Part shown: positions 12,286 to 21,484 of the stretch, one piece after another
Layout: the number at the start of each line of letters is the position of its first letter
Position numbering within the stretch: position 1 is the stretch's first letter
Assembly (NCBI GenBank): GCA_003988855.1
Contig: QYAI01000115.1
Location: forward strand, 1-64,000
Length of the DNA stretch: 64,000 nucleotides
Direction: 5' to 3'
Origin: Arachnopeziza araneosa
Taxonomy: Eukaryota > Ascomycota > Leotiomycetes > Helotiales > Arachnopezizaceae
Notes under the pieces: model-generated
Databases searched by the model: none
Told to the model about the DNA's origin: nothing
What the model saw: only the letters and a program-made list of their open reading frames with translations
Made by a program: the position numbers and the translations under genes

Positions 12286-13893
12286 TTACTTTAGTTTAAG
12301 AAATAGAAGCAAGCTCTGCTTTTTCTTCATTAATGCCTGGACAATCTCTTGCCGCCAGTACAAGTACGCGAGCATCATCAAGAGCGGAGTCGAGACCACC
12401 CAGAACACCCAGGCTCTCGAATTTCCCGGCAGAAAGTCATCACCCATTGAAAAGATACTCGCAACTGTCGATAGAGGTATGAAGAGCATGGTCAAGACTG
12501 TGATTTTCGACAAACTTTGTGCATTTCCATTCGAAATCCGCGCCTCTTGAATCGTGATATACTGTAGATATCCCGTTGCCAGCACATTCGTTAGCCCGTC
12601 GACGACGTGCGCAAGATCTAGTACAGACTTCCATCCATCAATTTCGCTCTGTGGTGGCCCTCTTGCGATGACCGAACCCCTGGCGGCTCCATTGTCCACT
12701 GGTAGACCCAGAGATATCATATTTTCTTCCATTTCCCGGGTAAGCTCCTTCATCGCTGCACAACTGCCGACGATGAAGTCGAAGAATTCATCGTGCCAAC
12801 TCGAGAGAACACCTTCCGAGAAATTGCTGAGATAGTTATTGCGAAGAGTTTGGTTCGGCTTAACATGCGTCTTCTGGATTCTGAGAAGGTTCAGATAGCG
12901 ACGTCGCAGGAAAGCCAACATTGTCCCGATGACGAGCTTGCGCGGAAAATTGACTACCGCCAACGGATTGTCAATGTCGCCGACACCCTGACTCCTGGAT
13001 GCAAAATCATTCAGGACATCATCGAAGACCGAGACATAAAACGGACATTCGTAAGCGCTGGCCCATTCCGATGCGTCCTCGGAAAGCTCCTGTAACGCAT
13101 TCATTTCCGGATACAAGTAGTGTTTCGGTATTGAACTTTCATCCTGGAGTTCACGTCGAAGTGGTGCCAGCTGTTCCGATAGCAAGCACTTAGCATGCCT
13201 TGTCAGAGGCGGGTCGACGAGAAGCACAGCATCCCAAGACCCATCTATTCGGGACGGAGAGCTCCAAAATGAGAGGATGTGATGACTCCTCATCTCATCA
13301 TAGAGAAGTCCTTTCGGGTCGTATGCATGAAGATATCGACAAACGTTGGTATCGAATGCATAGATGCTGCTCTTCTTGTCGTGCGGAACATCGACTTCGG
13401 CGCGATGTGAGTTTGCGTATCTGAGACGAAATTGCGATTTCGTATGGCGCTCAAATGGGTTCCGGTGATTGAATGTGGAAGATGCTGGATCGTCATAATG
13501 GCCGGCGAAGAAGCTGGGTGGTATCCTTAACTCGGAGCCGAGCGTCAATATATGATTGAGCGGAAGGTCCTCTAGTATGAAGAGGCGTCGCTTGGGTTGA
13601 TTCTGATAACTAGTTGCCGGTGATAGTGAAGTTTCTAACATATATTTTCGTAGTTCCACTGAGTTTTCGAATGAAGAAGTTCGCTGAGAAAACCCTTGAC
13701 TGAAATCCACCACTGCACATCTTCCCATTTCTCGTTCAACGGGCGTTTGTCTTGATAGTGATGCGGCGAAATTGGGAAAGAATGGTCGGATTTTATTTTC
13801 TATTAAATTCATGTATTCAAGCTCTTTACTGTCAATGGACCCGAACGATAATCCAGAAGTATCAGAAAGATAGTCCACATCTTTCATAGCCAT
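12286..13893 (-). CDS. CorA-like membrane protein of the fungal type
   Basis: One exon, 535 residues. The body is soluble and helical. Two hydrophobic segments lie near the C-terminus: SKITVLTMLFIPLSTVASIFSMG and, after a short loop, WVFWVVSTPLLMMLAYLYW. This two-helix tail after a long cytosolic domain is the architecture of CorA-type Mg2+ channels and of the many fungal CorA-like proteins. The canonical GMN triad after the first helix is absent; the loop reads SMGDDFLPG, as is common in the fungal paralogues, so Mg2+ transport should not be assumed. The first ATG of MAMKD is at 13893; the second Met (13887) is nearly equivalent. In filamentous ascomycetes such genes often sit near HET genes, as here, but no functional link is established. 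Confidence 0.75.
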   Translation of the reverse strand: MAMKDVDYLSDTSGLSFGSIDSKELEYMNLIENKIRPFFPNFAASLSRQTPVEREMGRCAVVDFSQGFSQRTSSFENSVELRKYMLETSLSPATSYQNQPKRRLFILEDLPLNHILTLGSELRIPPSFFAGHYDDPASSTFNHRNPFERHTKSQFRLRYANSHRAEVDVPHDKKSSIYAFDTNVCRYLHAYDPKGLLYDEMRSHHILSFWSSPSRIDGSWDAVLLVDPPLTRHAKCLLSEQLAPLRRELQDESSIPKHYLYPEMNALQELSEDASEWASAYECPFYVSVFDDVLNDFASRSQGVGDIDNPLAVVNFPRKLVIGTMLAFLRRRYLNLLRIQKTHVKPNQTLRNNYLSNFSEGVLSSWHDEFFDFIVGSCAAMKELTREMEENMISLGLPVDNGAARGSVIARGPPQSEIDGWKSVLDLAHVVDGLTNVLATGYLQYITIQEARISNGNAQSLSKITVLTMLFIPLSTVASIFSMGDDFLPGNSRAWVFWVVSTPLLMMLAYLYWRQEIVQALMKKKQSLLLFLKLK

Positions 13894-15261
13894 GTTTGTG
13901 GTGGAGACTTATGATTATGATCCCCGTGTCGAACGCTCCGTAGTTGATACAATTATGGGGCGCAAAAGATGATTTTCTTGATGTCTCAAGGGCTACGTAG
14001 AATTGACTGCTGGCAGTGGGGATATAAGACCTCCTGAGCTAGCCCCATGTTCAGACGAATCCCTTCAGAGCCGAAGGGGGAGGCTGAATGTCTAAAGGTT
14101 TACTATCATCATATGTGAACACGGAGATTGACTCATCTCCATCCAGCTCTCTGTCACTTTATCTTCTCTGCTTCGAGAATATTCCGATGCTTACTCGGTG
14201 TTACCTTCCGTTTAAGGGAGATCAGCGCGGAATGGAAGGTGAGGCCGAAACTAGAGCCGAAACGCTTGACGACTGTCCCTTGCTTCCCCTCGTCCGACTT
14301 CCAATGAAGGCTTAAATTCGCCGAAACAAAGCCTAATTTTCTCAACCCCTCTTAAGATGGAAACACCTCCGATTGTGACATTCGGTGTGTAGAGCCTAGA
14401 GAGCCTTCACCGAGTCTCCTACGCTGACATTACAGAAGCACAGCCATTTCGTTTCAAATTTGACGTAGTAGGGTCGTGTTGTAGCGTTAGGTCCAGGAAA
14501 ACGTCTTTTAGCGAATCACTGCAAGAGCTCAATGCCTAGCTATCGACTACAGGGTGTTGTTGAAGATTCTTTCCAGAGTACCTCAGATGTTTTGGCCCCT
14601 CTTGATCACTATCAATCTGAAAGTTGTGTGCTTGGTGAATGTTTGTTTTGCAGTCCAAACCATAATCGGGCCGTGACTAGCTATCCTTGCTGCTTACAGG
14701 CCATTCCCTTCCGAAGGCTCCCCTAAAGGGTGGACTTCAAGGAAAATATTCGAGATGCATAAAATTTATAAGTTTATGAGAAACCGTAAATTTTAAAGAC
14801 ACTTAACGAAAAAAAGAATACAGTCTAGAAGTTACGCTAGCACAGAATTATTGGCAGGTGGTCAGGCTGTGCGCACACATGATCAATTCCTATATTCTTA
14901 TACATATCGTGTTCTGTGGCAATTGTACTTTATATCTTTAGGGCCTCATCATGCTTTTTGTGCGGAGCCAAGAACCTAATAATATTTTCTGTCCATATAA
15001 GCAAAGTTGAACCATATGAAGTTGGTAAGCAGCTGGCAGAATGCGCTTTTCGAGGCCCGTTCTTGCCTCAATAGAGCGTAGCTCTCATAGGCATCAAGGA
15101 CAAGGCGTAGAGCTTAGCCCTATCACCCATGATAACAGAGGAGTATACTTAACCAGTGATATTCTTTTAAAGCGCCTTCACAACCCTTTCGTTGATTGTG
15201 AGTTCTATACTTTCGAATTGCTCACCCGAAATGACCGACAACATGAGTCAAACCGCCCCAA
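13894..15261. other. Spacer without a recognised gene
   Basis: About 1.4 kb. Short open frames at 14088-14315, 14532-14726 and 15041-15265 show no domain. The left part is the promoter side of the CorA-like gene. Confidence 0.45.
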
Positions 15262-16258
15262 ATGACGAGGTGCCTCTTGCTAGTAATATTTTTTACCCTG
15301 CTATGGAATTGGCAACCACCTGCGCACCATAAATGCGTGGTCACTATCGATGCCCATACCGGCGGCGAACCACTCTGCATAATCGTCTCCGGTCTCCCAC
15401 CAATCTACAGCTCCACCGTGCTTGAGAAGCGTCGCTTTTTTAAGCAACACTATGATACCCTCCGCTGCGAAATCTTACTAGAACCAAGAGGTCATGCCGA
15501 TATGTACGGTGCAATCTTGACAACCCCAAGTAATCCTCTCGAGGCAGACCTAGACGTAGTTTTTATCAATACTCAGGGTTACAGTAACATGTGTGGGCAT
15601 GGCATTCTCGCTATTGCCCAAGTAGTCTTTGAAACTGGAGTATTGGGAAAGGAAAAGCACGACACCCAAGTGGTCAGAATGAACAGTCCATCGGGGATGG
15701 TCTATGCTCGCGCGATCTTCGATAAGGAGACGGGCGAAGTAACGCAAACGTCGTTCAGAAATGTCCCATCTTTCGTATACCTGCAGCATCAAACAGTGGT
15801 AGTCCCAGGCCTGGGAGATATAACCATTGACATCTCCTTCGTCGCAAGATCCGGGCAGCCATCCTTCAAGACTCAAGCATAAGATTGAGCATCCGTTCGA
15901 GTCTGACTTGGGTGGTCTCTTCGGTGTCATATTCACGAGTCCTCTGCACGATCCAAAGAATTACAGCAGGAACGTGAATATGTTTGAGGACGGAGAGATT
16001 GATCGAAGCGTAATAGGTATTGGCGTGAGTGTATGCTTCGCGTTACATTTTGCGAGGGGTGAAATAAGCGTAGGGCAGAAGTTTACCGTGGAGAGTATTA
16101 TCGGGAGTACATTGACTGGCATGGTGGTTGAGGAGGCGCAATTTGGTAATTTCAAGGCTGTGGTGCCGGAAGTGAGTGGCGTGGTCCATATCATGTCTCG
16201 GAGCGAGCTTGTGTATAATCCTGGTGATCCCTTTCAGAATGGGTTTTTGCTGCATTGA
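15262..16258 (+). pseudogene. Proline racemase / trans-3-hydroxy-L-proline dehydratase relic
   Basis: Clear family signatures: IDAHTGGEP, LEKRRFF, EPRGHADMYGAILT, GYSNMCGHG (first catalytic Cys kept), GLFGVIFTSP, RNVNMFEDGEIDRS, ESIIGSTLTG, and the terminal FQNGFLLH. Intact members interconvert proline or hydroxyproline isomers, or dehydrate trans-3-hydroxyproline, using the Cys in MCGH and a Cys or Thr in DRSPxGTG. Here that second motif reads DRSVIGIG, so the second catalytic residue is Ile. The middle is also broken. After ITIDISF (about 15840) the usual GGxFYA segment and some 40 residues are missing. KIRAAILQDS follows in a second frame, and IEHPFESDLGG in a third (up to 16258). The gene is therefore non-functional on three counts. 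The N-terminus (MTRCLLLVIFF) is unlike the family and may also be rearranged. Confidence 0.85.
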
Positions 16259-17024
16259 ATAGAGCAGACACGGACAGATGGCTGATGTAGTTTGAATATG
16301 AAGTATCTCATCAGCACTGTCTCTACTTGAGCCAAGCCATAATGCTCATAGTCTTATGAGCAGTAATAACTAGGTACACGTATAGGCCTTAGCCCAAGAA
16401 AAGCCAAGTGCGACCAGGAGAGAGGTATTTCCGATCCTAACTTCTGGTGTCGCTTGCCTTTCGTTGGGATGGAAAGGTGCACCTTCTAGTTCTTAGCAGT
16501 CATGAGGAAGACTTTGCACTCGAGAAAGATGGTATCTAGGTTTTGCGAAACATCTATCTGCTTGAAATCGCCGCAATGGGTAGCGGTGCATTGAAACCAG
16601 CTTACTCTCTCAACTCAGCTTTTCAGCCTGCCCGGAAAGAGCTCGAATTCGAAGCAGGTTCTGCATGACGATGGTATGCTGTCTAAAGTCGGTGGTAGGA
16701 ACGACAGCTTAATCCATTTGGTGATTAATTCATTGCCTCAAAGCTGTGAGGATTTGACCCAGCTCTGACTAGATGCCTGCGTAGGCATATGATCAACCTT
16801 CATGCTAAAGTATCTAGGAGATAACACCAAAGAGGATCTTTTAGACACCGCTGCTAGCACTTTCATGCTTCGCTAAGTTTGAATAGCTGCTTATTCGACG
16901 TCCATGGATGAGCTTTGCCCTCGACTATCAACAGCACATCCACAATCCAGAGTTTAAGCGGTATATCCTCAAGTAACGTTGACAGTGCTAGAGCCCTATA
17001 GGCAACACATGTCGGTAAATATAG
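16259..17024. other. Spacer between convergent gene ends
   Basis: About 770 bases between the racemase relic (+) and the 3' end of the Zn2Cys6 gene (-). Nothing recognised. Confidence 0.5.
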
Positions 17025-18537
17025 TTAATAATTAGTGGAACAAGAGACAGGTGCTCCGGATGAGACTGCCGGGCGTGTTGATAGGAGTTGGTAGTCGATA
17101 CTCTTTAATATTTGCATGGCAGTAGACGATATATTCTGCGAGACAAGGGCCTCGTCTGCCAGCACGTCATACTCATTGACCGGAAGAAGTTGGCATATGG
17201 ACGTGGCAAATTGATAAAGCAGGATGACTGTAGAATGATACAGAACGAACGCATTTGCAGCGTGAATAATAGAGAAATGAACGACCTTGGTAAATGGGTA
17301 AGGCTCAGACGAGCAGTTACTTAAAACGGGCGCAGTTGGAAACTCCGAGAATGGATAAAGCCCAAGCCATTGTTCTCTTCTGAATTGGATGTGTGAGAGG
17401 AGGCTCAGAGCGCGGTCGAGAAGTGAGCGAGTAGCTGATAAATCATGAACAGTCAAACATTTGAGGGGCGGTTGCGCCGATTCGGAAGAAGAGAGTTTGT
17501 CTCGTTCGTGATATAGAATAGTGAGCTGTGCCAGAGCATCTAAAATATGTGCTAACTCATACAAGGCCGGGTAATTCTGAACAAGGAGCGGCATGGAAAT
17601 AGTTTTCCACTCTAGCTTTGCCATCAACGACGGACGGCGGTCGTGTAGCGCTGCTACAATCATTACCAGCCGGGTAGCTTCGAGGAAGTTAATGAAAAGA
17701 TGGTCTTTCGTTCCTAGCTGTGGCGGGCCATGAATTCTGAAGAGCTGCTCAAGACCAGAAATGTGGTAAAGCCAAGAGTGGTTATTGCTTGTCGGTAAAA
17801 TTGCCTAGAAAGAAAGCGGTCAGTGTAACAGCCAATAGGTCCTAGGAAATCAGCTCACCTCAAAGAGAGAAAGAGCATATAGTGAGGTCATTGCTTCACC
17901 GAATTGAGACATTTGGGTGTTCCGGATCATCTCATTCACCATTTTCAGCGCTTTGCCGTACAGGTACCTGCCGCCAACTCCGTAAAGAGCAGTAGCTAAC
18001 GCCAAAATACACTCCGTCATGATGGTCCGTTGCCGCGGCTCTGATCTACCACCTGAAGCAACTACAAGATGGAAGACTGAGCTCATCGGCCCTGTTCCGG
18101 TATTTTGCAGAAGGTAGGAGATTAATATATCATCCTCCACAGTGATACACCAAGAGAAGTGTAGACTGGAGGAGATTGGTAGCCAACCGAGCGACTGATA
18201 TTTTAGGAAGTATCCTCGATATTGGTGGCGCTTCGAACATCATCTTTCATCCTAGAAGAGCTCTTCTCTCGTTGAGGAGAGGCCATGGCTGGCTTTATTC
18301 TTCGCAGAATCTGATCTCGGCCATCAGCAAACACATCCTGATATCCCGAGCAGACGTGCCTTCCGTTGGAACAACGCAGGCACGCGGGCCTGGTCTGATC
18401 TGAGAATTTGGAAGAATCAGCTATCGTTAAAGTAATGCTGTATGAAGGAAATGGAGTAAAAGTAGGCACTCGCCGCATTTCACGTGCCGCTGAACGCACG
18501 TCTTGCAACCCTTTGATCGGCCTTTGTTATTTCCCAT
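17025..18537 (-). CDS. Zn2Cys6 transcription factor with GC-AG intron and a frame break
   Basis: Exon 1 (18537-18474) encodes MGNNKGRSKGCKTCVQRHVKC. After a 74 nt intron (18473-18400) that starts with GC instead of GT (CG/GCGAGT), exon 2 continues DQTRPACLRCSNGRHVC. Together these give all six zinc-binding Cys of the Gal4-type DNA-binding domain. The fungal transcription-factor domain follows: EDDILISYLLQNTGTGP (from about 18140), an intron 17858-17805 (54 nt, phase 0), then ILPTSNNHSWLYHISGLEQLFRIHGP and the helical body to the stop at 17025. Between NIEDTS (frame stop near 18203) and the EDDI frame the reading frame changes, and the gap has no room for a normal intron. Either a one-base indel has broken the gene or the sequence has an error. 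It is divergent from the carboxylesterase at 19088, which is a possible target. Confidence 0.75.
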
Positions 18538-19087
18538 GATATCGATTTTGATAATGAAGAAGAGACTTTCCAAGGTGGAGATTCTCGCGATAATTGCTGT
18601 TGGAGGTACGTAGAGTTGTATTTAGAGTGAGTATGACGTGAGATACCTGATGGTCAGCCGCCTGGGGTGCGCACCGCTACATCGCGATAAATACCGTTCC
18701 GGGAAAAGACTCTCACACAGCCTCAATTCTCACTCTACCCTTACCATATCTCTACACTCGCTGGGTGGCCACAACATAGGAAAGTAGGCTCAAATTGAAA
18801 GGGTAGACCAGATAAACGCATGAGTGGTAAGTTGCTAGGATACTACTACTGTAGTCACAAGTAATCTTTATCAATCGTGAAGAAATCCCATCACGATGAT
18901 GCCCTCGCGATACTGTCCAGAAGAGGCTAAACCAAGCAGAAACGGAAGAACTGCAAGTTACTTCATCATGAAATCTGGGCCTTCTGATTATTTGCGCAAG
19001 CTATAAAGCCAGCCAGATTTCTGATTTCAGTGTCTGGATCTATCAATTCTGATCTTTACCGTGCCTCTCGACTACATTTTCCTATTC
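18538..19087. promoter_or_regulatory. Shared divergent promoter of regulator and carboxylesterase
   Basis: About 550 bases between the start of the Zn2Cys6 gene (-) and the carboxylesterase (+). TATAAAG at 19002-19008 is 80 bases before the esterase ATG. Joint or regulator-dependent expression is an inference from the head-to-head order. Confidence 0.45.
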
Positions 19088-20547
19088 ATGTATTTCTATA
19101 CTTTCTTAGTATGTGTCACCTACATGGCGGCTTTTAGCCTCTCTTGTGCCGCTTCATTTATTCCTCATAACCTCCATGTAAAGACGATTAGTGGTACACT
19201 GGAAGGTTTAATCAATCCGACAAATCCAGGAGTTCGCCAATTTCTGGGCGTGCCATTTGCCCTTCCCGCAATAGGGAGCAGAAGATGGTTGCCTCCTTCC
19301 GGGCTACAGTCAAAGGCTCATGTTACGGCGAAGAACATCGGGCCTGCATGTCCTCAGCTTCCCGTGGCTGCCACAGCCAAACTCAACATCAGCGCCTACT
19401 CGCCAAGCGCGGGCGATCAAACCGAGTTTTTCCCCCAAGACAATTTCAGCGAAGACTGTCTCACCTTGAACATTTGGACCCCCCTCAATCCGAGGGAGAG
19501 TTGCCCGTGTTTGTCTGGTTCTTCGGTGGCGGATTTACTCAAGGTGGAACCAATTCTCTGTACTTCAATCCCGGATCGTGGGTTCAGCGAACACAGGAGC
19601 ACATAGTGGTAACGGTTAACTTCAGATCCAACATCTTTGGCTTTCCAAACGCCGCTGGGTTGCAAGACCAGAACCTTGGTCTACTGGATCAGCGCCTGGC
19701 GCTTGTGTGGGTGCGAGACAATATCGCTAGTTTTGGTGGTAACCCCAGAAAGATCGTTGATTGGGGTGAAAGTGCAGGCGCAATCGCTGCCAACTACCTC
19801 GACATTGCATATCGTTCAAATCCTATTGTCAGCGGGAAGATATTGGATTCCACCACTGCCTTATTTCCCCAGTCTCAAACGATGGATACGACTCAGGCCA
19901 ATTTCACCGCCGTTGCTGAAGCTTTCAGTTGCCCGTCACTCGAGTGCCTGAGAGACGTCTCTTGGCAGGCGATCATAGACCACCTCACGATAGACCAGTC
20001 CTTACAATTCCTTCCCATGGCTGACGAGCGAATCGTCTTTGCAAACTACACGCAGCGGTATGAGGAGGGTGCATTTTCTCCAATTCCAGCCATCATCGGG
20101 ACGAATCAACATGAGCTGACGGCTCTCGGATCGAATCTCACCGAGAAGAGACTTGATGCTGAAGCGAACGGTATGTTTCTTTGCACATCAGCATTGGCAT
20201 CTCGGCTTCGTGAGGCACATGATCGGATCACATACCGGTACTTGTACAGCTGGAACTTCTCCAACATCTCGCCTGCAAATTTCACCGGCGCCTACCATGC
20301 TTCCGAGGTCCCGATGATAATGGGGACTGCAGGCCAGTATCGCGGAGCCTCGACGGATTACCAGAATATGGTGAGTAGTAAGTTGCAAGACCTGTGGTTG
20401 GATTTTGCGAAAGATCCTGCACGCGGGTTGCAGAATGCAGGCTGGCTTTCGTACGGAGAAGGGAAAGCGGTGGTGATTGGAGACGGAGAGTCTGTTCTGA
20501 AAGAGATTGATATCTCAGACTTGGATGGTGTTTGCCCTAAATCTTAA
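19088..20547 (+). CDS. Secreted carboxylesterase type B, one-base frameshift in a C run
   Basis: Type-B carboxylesterase/lipase family, about 485 residues when the two frames are read together. A signal peptide starts at MYFYTFLVCVTY. Family motifs in order: GTLEGL, RQFLGVPFA, SEDCLTLNIW, then in the next frame GELPVFVWFFGGGFTQGG (oxyanion region), NLGLLDQRLALVWVRDNIASFGGNP, the nucleophile elbow WGESAGA, IIGTNQHE (acid region) and GAYHASEVPMIMGT (catalytic His region). The frame changes at the C run 19479-19484: six C are present and seven would restore NIWTPPQSEGELP. This is either a recent inactivating deletion or a homopolymer sequencing error; everything else in the reading frame is intact, which favours a recent event or an error. 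N-glycosylation-type NxT/S sites are frequent, as expected of a secreted enzyme. Confidence 0.78.
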
Positions 20548-21484
20548 ACTTCCGCAGCAAGGTTTCGGCCTGGGGCCTGTTTGGTGAAGAAATGACCAAG
20601 TTGTTTCGCTAACAAGAAGAGGCTATAACAAGAACCACTATTCTGTATAGAACTAGATGCGGTATGCCACATTCTCAGGCAACCAAATTTAAATGCTGCC
20701 CCGGGACTTTATTCACGGGGCAGGGATCAATTCTGTACTACATTAATAACAAGGCAGAGCACTCTTGACTTGTTCCCGTCCCCTTCCCATAAACCTCCAT
20801 CCCACAAATCGAACATAATCCTTTGGAAGCGAGGAGTCAAAACACGTGAAACTGTGGTAAACTTTGCTCAGTATGCTCAGGCTGCTCAAGTTCCTCGCTG
20901 AGCCGAGGATGAGCCAGACTGATGAGCGCCCGAGCAAGAGCAGCAAGCTCACCAACCATATGCGATACCCAAAGAGAGAACATACGCTCCATTTATGTAT
21001 TCCTTTCACGTGGATACTCGAACAACATGCTGCTTATGGTAGGCACGAGCAGCAATGAACTCACGGCGGCAAGAAATCATCGCTAGATTGGGGACTTCCA
21101 AGTTCCATAAATAGAGCTCACAATTCTACTCACGGCCTAGAACCATAATCCCTCAGCTTTCCTACCCAGCTTCGACTTTCTGGCCTAGGGTTTGGAGGGA
21201 AGGCTGTTTTTATGTGAACCATTTTCTTTACTTCTCTTCTTGAGTCTCAGCTTCAACCGTGCTTGAGATATGAGAAGTATGGTATGGGAGAAGGTATAGG
21301 TTTGATTAATTTTGGTGGAAAGGGAAATGGGGAGAGACAAGTAAATATAATTTGAATGTTGGTTTAAATAGCTTGAATACCGACTTATGGCCATCACGAG
21401 TTCAAATTCCAAAAAAATTCTCATATGCTTAGTTGGAATATTGAGAAAGACTCTATTAATTCATCGTTCAACTACAATATATAT
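20548..21484. other. Spacer between convergent genes
   Basis: About 940 bases between the esterase and acid phosphatase 3' ends. No gene recognised; one CACGTG is present near 20844. Confidence 0.45.

Noticed and set aside
12248..13424. Several + strand open frames (for example 12248-12550, 12554-12835, 12793-13095)
   Set aside because: They lie antisense to the single-exon CorA-like gene and have no domain.
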